Source: Megalopta genalis (taxonomy: Eukaryota; Arthropoda; Insecta; Hymenoptera; Halictidae). From it: a stretch of DNA of 64,000 nucleotides. The translations under genes and the position numbers were made by a program. Shown in pieces: positions 13,401 to 26,952 of this stretch. The stretch's first letter is position 1. Every line of letters starts with the position of its first letter. The stretch is from NCBI RefSeq assembly GCF_051020955.1, contig NW_027476709.1, positions 1-64,000 on the forward strand. Direction: 5' to 3'. The notes beneath the pieces were generated by a model. The model did no database searches. It had not been told where the DNA came from and saw only the letters and a list, made by a program, of their open reading frames with translations.

Positions 13401-16400
13401 TGATATAGCTTTAAATACAGTCGAAACAAACGAGATAGCTTCAAATCCATGCGATGTAGAAGGTTTAGCTTCAACTCCATACGGATCAAATGATTTAGCT
13501 TCAAATACTTGTGATATACATGATATAGCTTCAAATGCAGGCGGAAAAAACGAGTTAGGTATAAATCCATGCGAAACACATGATTTAGCACCAAATCAAT
13601 GCGAAGTAGAAGGTTTATCTTCAATTCAATGCGAATCAAATGGTTTAGCTTTAAATAATTGTGATATACATGATATAGCTTCAAATGCAGACGAAACAAA
13701 CGAGTTAGCTTCAAATCCATGCAAAACGCATGATTTAGCTTCAAATTCATTCGAAACACATGGTTTAGATTAATATTCATGCGAAACAAATGGTTCAGCT
13801 TAAAATACTTGTGATATACATGATTTAGCTTCAGCTGTATGTGAAACAAAGAGTTAGCTTCAAATCCATGCGACACAAATTATTTAGCTTCATATACTTG
13901 CGATATAACTGATACAGCTTCAAATGCAGGCGAAACAAACGAGTGAGCTTCAAATCCAAGCGTAACACATGATTTAAATACAAATCAATGCGAAGTAGAT
14001 GGCTTAGCTTCAAATACATGAGAAACATATGGTTTATCTTCAAATACTTGTGATATACATGATTTAGCTTCAAATGCTTGCAAAACAAACGAGATAGCTT
14101 CAAATCCAAGCGAAACACATGAATTAGCATCATATCAATGCGATGTAGAAGGTTTAGCTTCAAATCCATGCGATACACATGATTTAGCTTCAAATCAATA
14201 CGATGTAGTAGGTTCAGCTTCAAATCAATGCGATATAAGTGATATAGCTCCGAAAGCCAGAGGAACAAACGTGGTAGTTTCAATTCCATGCGAAACAAAT
14301 GATTTAGCTTCAAATCAATGCGAAGTAGAAGGTCGAGCTTCAAATCCATGCGAAACATATGGTTTAGCTACAAATACTTGTGATATACATTATTTAGCCA
14401 CAACTGCATGCGAAACAAACGAGTTAGCTTCAAATCCATGCGAAGCATACGATTTAGCTTCAAATCAATGCGATGTAGAAGGTTTAGCTTCAAATCCATG
14501 CCATACACTAGAATTAGCTTCAAATCAATGCGATGTAGAAGGTTCAGCTTCAAATCCATACGAAACGTATGATTTAGCTTCAAATACTTCCGATATAAGT
14601 GATATAACGACACAAATGATTTAACTTCAAATCAATGCGAAGTAGAAGGCTTAGCTTCAAATCCATGCGAAACAAATGGTTTAGCTACAAATAATTGTGA
14701 TATACATTATTTAGCTACAACTGCATGCGAAACAATCGAGTTAGCTTCAAATCCATGCGAAACACATGATTTAGCTTCAAATCAATGCGATGTAGAAGGT
14801 TTAGCTTCAAATCCATGCGATACACATGATTTAGCTTCAAATCGATACTATGTAGTAGGTTCAGCTTCAAATCAATGCAATATAAGTGATATAGCTTCAA
14901 ATGCAGACGCAACAAACGAGTTAGCTTCAAATCCAAGCGAATCACATGATTTATCTTCAAATCAATGTGATTTAGAAGGATTAGCATCAAATCCATGCGA
15001 AACAAACGATTGAGATTCAAACACTTCGGATATAGGTGATACAGCTTGCGAAACAAACGAGTTAGCTTCAAGTCCGTGCGAAACACATGATTTAGCTGCA
15101 AACCAATGCGATGTAGAAGGTTTGGCTTCAAATCCATGCGATACACTAGATTTAGCTTCAAATCAATGCGATGTAGAACGTTCAGCTTCAAATCAATAAG
15201 AAACATAAGATTTAGCTTCAAATACTTCCGATATAAGTGATATAGCTACAAAAGCTGGAGGAACAAACGAGGTAGCTTCTATTCCATGCGAAACTAATGA
15301 TTTAGCTTCAAATCAATGCGAAGTAGAAGGCTTAGCTTCAAATACATGCGAAACAAATGGTTTAGCTACAAATACTTGTGATATACATTATTTAGCTACA
15401 ACTGCATGCGAAACAAACGAGTTAGCTTCAAATCCATGCGAAACACATGATTTAGCATCAAATCAATGCGATGTAGAAGGTTCAGCTTCAAAACCATACA
15501 AAACATATGATTTAGCTTGAAATACTTCCGGTATAAGTGATATAGCTTCAAAAGCTGGAAGTACAAACGAGGTAGCTTCAAATCCATGCGAAACAAATGA
15601 TTAACTTCAAATCAATGCGAAGTAGAAGGCTTAGCTTCAAATCCATGCGAAACACGTGATTTAGGATCCAATCAATGCGAAGTAGAAGGCATATCTTCAA
15701 ATCCATGCGAAACAAATGGTTTAGCTTCAAATACTTGTGATATACATGATTTAGCTTCAACTGCATGCGAAACAAACGAGTTAGCCACAAATCCATGCAA
15801 AATACATGATTTAGATTCAAATCCACGCGAAACAAGTGATTTAGCTTCACATCAATGCGAAGTAGAAGTCTTAGTTTCAAATCAATGCGAAACAAATGAT
15901 TTAGCTTCAAATACTTGTGATATACATGATTTAGCTTCAACTGCATGCGAAACAAACGAGTTAGCCACAAATCCATGCAAAATACATGATTTAGATTCAA
16001 ATCCATGCGAAGTAGAAGGCCTAGCATCAAATGCAGACTAAACGAACGAGTTAGCTTCAAATCCATGCGAATCACATGATTTAGCTTCAATTCAATTCGA
16101 AGTAGAAGGCTTAGCTTCAAATCCAAGCGTAACGTATGGATTAGCTTAAAATACTTGCGAATATATGTAATATAGCTTCAAATGCGGGCTAAACGAACGA
16201 GTTAGCTTCAAATCCAAGAGAAACACATGATTTAACTTCAAATCAAAGCGAAGTAGAAGGTTTAGCTTCAAATCCATGCGAAACGAATGGTTTAGCTTCA
16301 AATACTTGTGAATATAAGTGATATAGCATCATATGTAGGCGAAACAAACGAGTTAGCTTCAAATTCAATCGAAACACATGATTTAGCTTCAAAATCATGC

Positions 16401-18090
16401 GAAGTAGAAGGCTTAGCTTCAAATCCATGCGAAACGAATGGTTTAGCTTCAAATACTTGTTTTATACATGATTTAGATTCAACTGCTTGCGAAACAAACG
16501 AGTTAGCTTCGAATACAAGCGAAGCACATGATTTATCTTCAAATCCATGCGAAACATATGATTTAGCATCAAATCGATGCGAAGTAGAAGGCTTAGCTTC
16601 AAATCCATGCGATTCAAATGGTTCATCTTCAAATACTTGTGAAAGATATGATTTAGCTTCAAATCAATGCGATGTAGAAGGCTTAGCTTCAAATCCATGC
16701 AAAACACGTGATTTAGGATCCAATCAATGCGAAGTAGAAGGCATATCTTCAAATCCATGCGAAACAAATGGTTTAGCTTCAAATACTTGCGATATAAATG
16801 ATTTAGCTTCAAATACAGGCGAAACACACGATTTAGCTTCAAATCAGTACGAAGTAGAAGACAGTTTCAAATTCATGCGAATCAAATGATTTATCTTCAA
16901 ATACTTGCGATACAAATGATATAGCTTTAAATACAGTCGAAACAAACGAGTTAGCTTCAAATCCACGTGAAAGACATGATTTAGCTTCAAATCAGTGTGA
17001 AGTAGATGGCTTAGCATCAAATTCCATGCGAATCAAATGGTTTAGATTTAAATACTTGTGATATACATGACATAGCTTCAACTGCATGCGACACAAACGA
17101 GTTAGCTTCAAATCCATGCGAAACACATGACTCAGCTGCAAATCAATGCGATGTAGATGGTTTAGCTTCAAATCCATTCGAAAAACATCATTTGTCTACG
17201 AATCAATACGATGTAGGAGAATTAGATTCAAATCCATTCGTAACAATTGATTTAGATCAAATACTTGCGATTTAAGTGATATAGATCAAATGCAGGAGAA
17301 ACAAATGATTGAGCTTCAAACACTTCGGATATAGGTGATACAGCTTCAGCTGCATGCGAAACAAACGAGTTAGCTTCAAGTCCTTGCGAAACACATGATT
17401 TAGCTGCAAATCAATGCGATGTAGAAGGTTTAGCTTCAAATCCATGCGATACACTAGAATTAGCTTCAAATCAATGCGATGTAGAAGGTTCAGCTTCAAA
17501 TCCATACGAAACGTATAATTTAGCTTCAAATACTTCCGATATAAGTGATATAGCGAAACAAATGATTGAGCTTCAAATCAATGCGAAGTAGAAGGCTTAG
17601 CTTCAAATCCATACGAAACACATGATTTAGCTTCAAATCACTGCGATGTAGAAGGTTTAGCTTTAAATCCATGCGAAACACATTATTTAGCTGCAAATAA
17701 GTGCGAAGTATAAGGCTCAGGTTCAAATCCATGCGATTCAAATGGTTCATCTACAAATACTTGTGAAAGACATGATTTAGCTTCAACTGCATGTGAAACA
17801 AACGAGTTAGCTTCAAATCCACGCGAAACACATGATTTATCTTCAAATCAATAAGATGTAGAAGGTTTCGATTCAAATCAATGCGATGTAGAAGGTTTAG
17901 CTTCAAATCCATTCGACAAAAATGACTTAGCATCAGATACATGCGATATAAGTGATATAGCTTCAAATGAATGCGAAACAAACGAGTTAGCTTCAAATCC
18001 ATGCGAAACACATAATTTACCTTCAAATCAATTCGATGTAGAAGGTTTAGCTTCAAATCCATGCGAAACAAATGATTTAGCATCAGATAC

Positions 18091-18390
18091 TTGCGATATG
18101 ATTGATATAGCTTCAAATGCAGGAGAAACAAACGAGTTAGCTTCAAATCCATGCGGAACACATGATTTAGCTGCAAATCAATGCGATGTAGAAGGGTTAG
18201 CTCCAAATCAATGGGAAACAAATGATTTTGCTTCAGATACTTGCGATATGATTGATATAGCTTCAAATGCAGGGGAAACAAACGAGTTAGCTTCAAATCC
18301 ATGCGGAACACATGATTTAGCTTCAAATCAATGCGATGTAGAAGGTTTAGCTCCAAATCGATGGGAAACAAATGATTTTGCTTCAGATGC
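18091..18390. repeat. Exemplar of the 150-bp pentameric higher-order repeat (ISD type)
   Basis: Delta (TTGCGATATGATTGAT), epsilon (GCAGG), alpha (CGGAACACATGAT), beta and gamma follow in order, then the same five repeat. The start motif TTGCGATATG is at 18091 and 18241, and its variant TTGCTATATA is at 18391, so the period is exactly 150 bp. Private changes such as CGGAACAC and ATGGGAAAC are shared between successive pentamers. This shows that the pentamer, not the monomer, was the copied unit. Confidence 0.9.
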
Positions 18391-19639
18391 TTGCTATATA
18401 AGCGATATAGCTTGAAATGCTGACGAAACAAACGGGTGAGCTTCAACTCAATGCGAAACACATGATTTAGCTTCAAATCAATAAGATGTAGAAGGCTTAG
18501 CTTCAAATTCATGCGAAACGAATCATTTAGCTTCAAATACTTGCGATATAAGTGATATAGCTTCAAATGCAGAGGAACCAAAATCAAATTCATGCAAAAC
18601 ACACGATTAAGTTTCAAATCAATGATATGTAGAAGGTTTAGCTTAAACAACAATGCGACACAAATGATTTAGCTTCAGATACTTGCGATAAGAGTGATAT
18701 AGCTTCAAATGATAGACAAAGCATACGATTTAGCTTCAAATTCACGCGAAACACATGATTTAGCTTCAAATCAGTGCGAAGTAGAGGGCTTAGCTTCAAA
18801 TCCATGCGAAACGAATGATTTACCTTCAAATACTTGCGAATATAAGGGATACAGATTCAAATGCATACGAAAAAAACGAGTTAGCTACAAATACTTGCGA
18901 TATAAATGAAACAGCTTCAAATGCAGACAAAACAAACGAGTTAGCTTCACATCAGTGCGAAACACATGATTTAACTTCATATCCAAGGGAAACACATGAT
19001 TTAGCTTCAAATCAATACGATGTAGGAGAATTATCTTAAAATCCATTCGAAACAATTGATTTTGATCAAATACTTGCGATTTATGTGATATATATTCAAA
19101 TGCAGGCGAAACAAATGAGTTAACATAAAATCCATTGAAAAGAAATGATTCAGCTTCAAATACTTGCGATATAAATGAAGTTGGTTCAAAAGCATTCAAA
19201 ACAAACGAGTTGGTTTCAAATCCATGCGAAACACATGATTTAGCTTCTTATCATTGCGAAGTAGAAGGCTTAGCTTCAAATCCATACGACACAACTGATT
19301 GAGCATCAAATATTTGCGATATAAATGATATAGCTTCAAATCCAAAGCAAACACATGATTTAGCTTTAAATCAATGCGATACACAAAATTTAGCTTCAAG
19401 TCAATGCGATGTAGAAGGTTTTGCTTCAAATCCATGCGACACACATTATTTAGCATCAAATACTTGCGATATAAATGATATAGCTTCATATGCAGGCGAA
19501 ACGAAAGAGTTAGCTCCAAATCCATGCGATACACATGATTTAGATGCAAATCAATGCGACGTAGAAGGTATAGCTTCAAATCCATGCGATACACTAGATT
19601 TAGTTTCAAATCAATGCGATGTAGAAGGTTCAGCTTCAA

Positions 19640-19980
19640 ATCCATGGACATCACATAATTTAGGTTCATTGTTATGGTAAACACATGATTTAGCTTCACA
19701 TACATGCGAAACAAATGGTTTAGCTTCAAATACTTGTCATATACATGATTTAGCTTCAACTGCATGCGAAACAAACGAGTTAGCTTCAAATCCATGCGAA
19801 AGACATGATTTAGCTTCAAATCAATACGAAGTAGAAGGCAAAGCTTCAAATTCATGCGAAACGAAAGATTCAGCTTCAAATACTTGCGATATAAGTGATA
19901 TAGCTTCAAATACAGGCGAAACGCACGAGTTAGCTTCAAATCCATGCGAAACACATGATTTAGCTTCAAATACTTGCGAT
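19640..19980. repeat. 870-bp-offset duplication, copy 1
   Basis: Matches 20510-20850 at offset 870 (29 monomers). Shared private sequence includes GGACATCACATAATTTAGG and CATTGTTATGGTAAACAC. The Ggt-to-Ggc change after TTTAG is among the few differences. Confidence 0.85.
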
Positions 19981-20509
19981 ATAAATGATATAGTTTCAAA
20001 TGCAGGTGGAACGAACGAGTTAGCTTCAAATCCATGCGAAACACATGATTTAGCTGCAACTCAATGCGATGTAGAAGGTTTAGCTTCAAATCCATGCGAA
20101 ACAAATGGTTTAGCTGCAAATACTTGTGATATACATTATTTAGCTACAACTGCATGCGAAACAAATGAGTTACCTTCAAATCCTTGCGAAACACATGATT
20201 CAGCTGCAAATCAATGCGATGTAGAAGGTTTAGCTTCAAATGCATGCGAAACAAATGATTGAGCTTCAAACGCTTGGGATATTGGTGATATAGCTTCAAC
20301 TGCATGCGAAACATATGAGTTACATTCAAATCGAAGCGAAACACATAATTTAGCTTCAAATCAATGCGATGTAGAAGGATCAGCTTCAAATCCATGCGAC
20401 ACATATGATTTAGCTTCAAATACTTGCGATATAAATGAAGTAACTTCAAATGCAGAGGATACAATTAAGTTAGCTTCAAATCCATGCAAAACACATGATT
20501 AAGCTTCAA

Positions 20510-20850
20510 ATCCATGGACATCACATAATTTAGGCTCATTGTTATGGTAAACACATGATTTAGGTTCACATACATGCGAAACAAATGGTTTAGCTTCAAA
20601 TACTTGTCATATACATGATTTAGCTTCAACTGCATGCGAAACAAACGAGTTAGCTTCAAATCCATGCGAAAGACATGATTTAGCTTCAAATCAATACGAA
20701 GTAGAAGGCAAAGCTTCAAATTCATGCGAATCGAAAAATTCAGCTTCAAATACTTGCGATATAAGTGATATAGCTTCAAATACAGGCGAAACGCACGAGT
20801 TAGCTTCAAATCCATGCGAAACACATGATTTAGCTTCAAATACTTGCGAT
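20510..20850. repeat. 870-bp-offset duplication, copy 2
   Basis: Second copy of 19640-19980. Just downstream, about 20850-20970 is itself repeated at about 21180-21300 (offset 330, 11 monomers), sharing the private stretch AAAACCTGTAGGAACAAACG. Confidence 0.85.
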
Positions 20851-22551
20851 ATAATTGATATAGCTTCAAAACCTGTAGGAACAAACGAGGTAGTTTCAAT
20901 TCCATGCGAAACAAATGATTTAGCTTCAAATCAATGCGAAGTAGAAGGCTTAACTTCAAATCCATGCGAAACAAAAGGTTTAGCTATAAATACTTGTGAT
21001 ATACATTATTTAGCAACAACTGCATGCGAAACAAACGAGTTAGCTTCAAATCCACGAGAAACACATGATTTAGCATCAAATCAATGCGATGTAGAAGGTT
21101 TAGTTTCAAATCAATGCGATTTAGAAGGTTCAGCTTCAAATCCATGCGACACATACGATTTAGCTTCAAATACTTGCGATATAATTGATATAGCTTCAAA
21201 ACCTGTAGGAACAAACGAGGTAGTTTCAATTCCATGCGAAACAAATGATTTAGCTTCAAATCAATGCGAAGTAGAAGGCTTAGCTCCAAATCCATACGAA
21301 ACACATGATTTAGCTGCAAATCAATGCGATGTAGAAGGTTTAGCTTCAAAACCATGCGAAACAAATGGTTTAGCTACTAATACTTGTGATATACATTATT
21401 CAGCTACAACTGCATGCGAAACAAACGAGTTAGCTTCAAATCCATGCGATACACATGATTTAGCTTCAAATCAATACGATGTAGAAGAATTAGCTTCAAA
21501 TCCATTCGAAACAATTGATTTAACTCCAAATACTTGCGATATAAATGATATAGCTTCATATGCAGGCGAAACGAACGAGTTAGCTTCAAATCCATGCGAA
21601 ACACATGTTTTAGATGCAAATCAATGCGACGTAGAAGGCTTAGCTTCAAATCCACGCGAAACACATGATTTAGCTGCAAATCAATGCGATGTGGAAGGTT
21701 TAGCTTCAAATCAATAAGAGGTAGAAGGTTTAGCTTCAAATCAATAGAATGTAGAAGGTTTAGCTTCAAATCAATACAATGTAGAAGGTTTAGCTTCAAA
21801 TCCGTACGAAACACATGATTTAGTTTCAAATCAATTCGAAGGACAGGGCTTAGATTAAAATCCATGCGAAACAAATGATTTAGCTTGAAATCAATGCGAA
21901 GTAGAAGGTTTAGCTTCAAATCCATGCGAAACACGTGATTTAGCATCCAATTAATGGGAAGTAGAAGGCTTAGCTTCAAATCCATGCGATACAAATGGTT
22001 TAGCTTCAAATCGTTGTGATATACGTTATTTAGATTTAACTGCATGCGCAACGAACGAGTTAGCTTCAAATCCATACGATACACAAGATTTAGCTACAAA
22101 TCAATGCGATGTAGAAGGCTTAGCTTCAAATCCAAGCGAAACACATGATTTAGCTTCAAATGCTTGCGATATAAGTGATATAGCTTCAAATACAGGCGAA
22201 TCGAACGAGTTAGCTTCAAATCTATGCGAGACACATGATTCAGCTGCAAATCAATGCGATGTAGAAGGTTTAGCTTCAAATCCATGACAAACACACGATT
22301 TAGTTTCAAATCCATGGGATGTAGAAGGTTTAGCTTCAAATCCATGCGAAACACATTATTTAGCTGCAAATCAGTGCGAAGTAGAAGGCTCATGTTCAAA
22401 TCCATGCGATTCAGATGGTTCATCTTCAAATACTTGTGGAAGACATGATTTAGCTTCAACTGCATGCGAAACAAACGAGTTAGCTTCAAATCCATGCGAA
22501 ACACATGATTTAGCTTCAAATCAATGCGATAGAGAAGGCATAGCTTCAAAT

Positions 22552-22890
22552 CCATGCGAAACAATTTGTTTAGCTTCAAATCAATGCGAAGTAGAAGGCT
22601 TAGCTGCAACTCCATGCGAAACAAATGGTTTAGCTTCCAATTAATGCGAAGTAGAAGGCTTAGCTTCAAATCCATGCGAAACAAATGGTTTAGCTTCAAT
22701 TACGTGTGATATACGTTATTTAGGTTTAACTGCATGCGCAACGAACGAGTTAGCTTCAAATCCATTCGAAACAACATGATTTAGCTGCAAATCAATGCGA
22801 TGTAGAAGGTTTAGCTTCAAATCCATGCGAAACAAATGATTTAGCTTCAAATAATTGTGATATAAGTCATATAGATTCAACTGCAGGCGA
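22552..22890. repeat. Long-range paralogue of 45194-45532
   Basis: About 340 bp match at offset 22642. Shared private changes include TTAGCTGCAACTCC, a CCAATTAATGCG variant, the TGCGCAACGAACGAG epsilon variant, the AACAACATG one-base insertion and ATAAGTCATATAG. It is the most distant pair I found and links the left and right domains. Confidence 0.85.
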
Positions 22891-23400
22891 AACAAACGAG
22901 TTAGCTTCAAATCCATGCAAAAAAAAATGGTTTAGCTTCAACTACTTGTGATATACATGATTTAGATTCAACTGCATGCGAAACTAACGAATTAGCTTCC
23001 AATCCATGCGAAACAAATGATTTAGCTTCAAATACTTGTGATATACATGATTTAGCTTCAACTGCAAGCGAAACAAACGAGTTAGCTACAAATCCATGCG
23101 AAACACATGATTTAGCTTCAAATCAATGCGAAATAGAAGGCTTAGCATAAAATCCATGCGACACAAATTATTTAGCTTCTTATACTTCCGATATAAGTGA
23201 TATAGCTTCAAATGCAGGCTAAAGAAACGAGTTAGCTTCAAATCCAAGCGAAACACATGATTTAGCTTCAAATGAATGCGAAATAGAAGGCTTAGAATCA
23301 AATCCATGCGACACAAATTATTTATCTTCATATACTTGCGATATAAGTGATATAGCTTCAAATGCAGGCGAAACAATCGAGTGATCTTCAAATCCAAGCG

Positions 23401-24645
23401 TAACACATGATTTAACGTCAAATCAATGGGAAGTAGAAGATTTACCTTCAAATCGATGCGAAACAAATGGTTTAGCTTCAAATACTTGTGATATACATGA
23501 TTTAGCTTCAACTGCATGCGAAACAAACGAGTTAGCTTCAAATCCAAGCGAAACACATGATTTAGCTTCAAATCAATACGAAATAGAAGGCTTAGCATCA
23601 AATCCATGCAACACAAATTATTTAGCTTCTTATACTTGCGATATAAGTGATATAGCTACAAATGCAGGCGAAACAAACGAGTGAGATTTAAATCCAAGCG
23701 TAACACATGATTTAGCTTCAAATCAAAGCGAAGTAGAAGGCTTAGATTCTAATGAATGCGAAACAAATGGTTTAGCTTCAAATACTTGTGATATACATGA
23801 TTTAGCTTCAAATGCAGGCGAAACAATCGAGATAGCTTCAAATCCATGAGAAACACATGACTTAGCTGCAAATCAATGCGAAGTAGAAGATTTAGCTTCA
23901 AATCTAAGCGAAACACATGATTTAGCCACAAATCAATGCGAAGTAGTAGGCATAGCTTCAAATCCATGCGAATCATATGGTGTAGCTTCAAATATTTGTG
24001 ATATACATGATTTAGCTTCAACTGCATGTAAAACAAACGTGTTAGCTTCAAATTCAAGCGAGACACATGATTCAGTTTCAAATCAATATGAAGTTGAAGG
24101 CTTAGCTTGGAATCCAGGCGAAATGAATGGTTCAGCTTCAAATACTTGTGAATATAAGTGATATAGCTTCAAATGCAGGTGAAACAAACGATTTATCTTC
24201 AAATCCATGCGAAACACATAATTTAGCATCAAATCCATGCGAAGTAGAAGATTTAGGTTCAAATACATGCGACAAAAATGTATTAGCTTCAAATGCTTGC
24301 GATATAAATGATGTAGCTTCAAATGCAGGCGAAACAAACGAGTTAGCGTCAAATCCAAGCAAAACACATGATTTAGCTTCAAATCAATGCGAAGTAGAAG
24401 GCTTACCTTCAAAACCATGCGAAACAAATGCTTTAGATTCAAATACTTGTGTCATACGTGAGTTAGCTTCAACTGCAGTCGAAACAAATGAGTTAGCTTC
24501 AAATCCATGCGAAATACATGAGTTAGCTTCAAATCAATGGGAAGTAGAAGATTTACCTTCAAATCCATGCGAATCAAATGGTTTAGCTTCAAATACTTGT
24601 GATATACATGATTTAGCTTCAACTGCATGCGAAACAAACGAGTTA
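23401..24645. repeat. Pre-A segment related to the A blocks
   Basis: About 23401-23640 matches about 28719-28958 (offset 5318), and 24157-24645 matches 28964-29452 (offset 4807). The offsets differ by 511 bp, so the A block corresponds to this segment with roughly 0.5 kb removed between the two parts. It is a likely relative of the unit that later expanded. Confidence 0.8.
24296..24595. repeat. Exemplar of the 150-bp pentamer (second variety)
   Basis: Delta monomers begin at 24296 (CTTGCGATATA), 24446 (CTTGTGTCATA) and 24596 (CTTGTGATATA), exactly 150 bp apart. Epsilon, alpha, beta and gamma fill each interval in the same order. The second and third delta units carry TGTG in place of TGCG. 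Confidence 0.9.
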
Positions 24646-24679
24646 TCTTGAAATCCATGCGTTACACATGATTTACCTT

Positions 24680-25009
24680 CAAATCAATGCGAAGTAGAAG
24701 GCTTAGCATCAAATACATGAGAAACAAATGATTTATCTTCAGATAATTGCGATACAAGTGATATAGCTTCAAATGCAGGCCAAACAATCGAGTTAGCTTC
24801 AAATCAATGCCAAGTAGAAGGATTATCTTCAAATCCATGCGAAACAAATGGTTTAGCTCCAAATACTTGTGATATACATGATTTAGCTTCAACTGCATGC
24901 GAAACAAACGAGTAAGCTTCCAATCCAAACGAAACACATGATTTAGCTGCAAATCAATGCGATGTAGAAGGTTTAGCTTCATATCCATTGGAAACAAATG
25001 ATTTAGCTT
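24680..25009. repeat. Paralogue of 34895-35224
   Basis: About 330 bp match at offset 10215. Private features are GCATCAAATACATGAG, GATAATTGCGATACAAG, CAGGCCAAACAATCGAG and CATATCCATTGGAAAC. The copy lies between A2 and A3, so this piece was inserted or retained there during block shuffling. Confidence 0.85.
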
Positions 25010-26952
25010 CAAACACTTGCGATATAAGTGATATAGCTTCAAATGCAGGGGAAACAAAGGAGTTAGCTTCAAATCCATGCGATACACATGATTTAGTTTC
25101 AAATCAATGCGAAGTAGAAGGATTAGCTTCAAATCCATGCCAAACACATGATTTAGCTTCAAATCCATGCGATGTAGAAGGTTTAGCTTCAAATCCATGC
25201 GAAACACATTATTTAGCTGCAAATCAGTGCGAAGTAGAAGGCTCAGGTTCAAATCCATGCGATTCAAATGGTTCAACTTCAAATAATTGTGAAAGACATG
25301 ATTTAGCTTCAACTGCATGCGAAACAAACGAGGTAGCTTCAAAATCCATGCGAAACACATGATTTAGGTTCAAAACAATACGAAGTAGAAGACTTAGCTT
25401 CAAATCCAAGCGAAAAAAATGATTTAGCTTCAGATACTTGCGATATAAGTGATATAGCTTCAAATGCAGACGAATCAAACGAGTTAGCTTCAAAATCCAT
25501 GCGATACACTTGACTTAGCTTCAAATAAATGGGAAGTAGAAGTCTTAGCATCAAATCCATGCGGACCAAATGATTTAGCTTCAGATACTTGCGATATAAG
25601 TGATACAGCTTCAAATGCAGACGAAACAAACGAGTTAGCTTCAAATCCAAGCGAAATACATAATTTAGCTTCAAATCAATGCGACGTAGGTTCAGCTTCA
25701 ATTCCATGCGAAACAAATGATTTAGCTTCAAATCAACTCGAAGTACAAGGCTTATATTCAAATCCATGCGAAACACATGATTTAGCTTCAAATTCATGAG
25801 AAGCACATGGTTTAGATTCGTATACTTGCGAAACGAATAGTTTAGATTCAAATACTTGTGATATACATGATTCAGATACAACTGCATGCAAAACAAACGA
25901 GATAGCTTCAAATCCAAGCGAAACACATGATTTAGCAGCAAATCAATGCGATGTAGAAGGTTTAGCTTCAAATCCATGAAAAACCAATGATTTTGCTTTA
26001 GATACATGCGATATAAGTGATATAGCTTCAAATACAGACGAAACAAACGAGTTAGCTTCAAATCCAAGCGAAACACATGACTTAGCTCCAAATCAATGTG
26101 ATTTAGAAGGATCAGCTTCAAATCCATGCGAAACAAACAATTGAGCTTCAAACACTTCGGATATAGGTGATACAGCTTCAGCTGCATGAGAAACAAACGA
26201 GTTAGCTTCAAGTCCATGAGAAACACATGATTTAGCTGCAAATCAATGCGATGTAGAAGGTTTAGCTTCAAAACCATGCGAAACAAATGATTTAGCATCA
26301 GATACTTGCGATATAAGTGATATAGCTTCAAATGCAGACGAAACAAACGAGTTAGCTTCAAATCCATGCGGAGCAAAGGGTTTAGCATCAAATACTTGTG
26401 ATATACATGAATCAGTTTCAACTGCATGTGTAACAAACGAGTTAGTTTCAAATTCAAACGAAAAACATTATTTAGCTTCAAATCAATGCCATGTAGAATG
26501 TTTGGCTTCAATTCCATGCGAAACAAGTGATTGCTTCATATGCAAACGAATCAAACGAGTTAGCTTCAAAATCCATGCGAAACACATGATGTAGGTTCAA
26601 AACAATACGAAGTAGAAGGCTTAGCTTCAAATCCATGCGAAACAAATGATTTAGGTTCAGATACTTGCGATATCAGTGATATAGCTTCAAGTGCAGGCGA
26701 AACAAACGAGTTAGCTTCGAATCCAAGCGAAACATATGATTTAGCTTCAAATACTTGTGATATACGTGATTTTAATTCAGTTGCATTCGAAACAAACCAG
26801 TTAGCTTCAAATCCATGTGAAACAAATGATTTAGTTTCGATTCAATTTCTGGTAGAAGGATATATAGCTTCAAATCCATGCGAAACAAATCATTTAGCTT
26901 CAAATACTTGCGATATAAGTGATATAGATACAAATGCAGAAGAAACAAACGA

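Larger units (their letters stand above)
1..26952. repeat. Left, more diverged domain of the array
   Basis: Neighbouring monomers here differ from consensus at several positions each, and runs of identical monomers are rare. Delta and epsilon monomers are frequent, so the pentamer order is easy to follow in many places. Paralogous blocks are short (about 0.2-0.9 kb) and mosaic, for example 3484-4345 against 11392-12180. The pattern fits an older or less recently homogenised part of the array. No gene or unique sequence is present. The right limit is set by the start of the A-block duplication, not by a change in repeat type. Confidence 0.6.
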
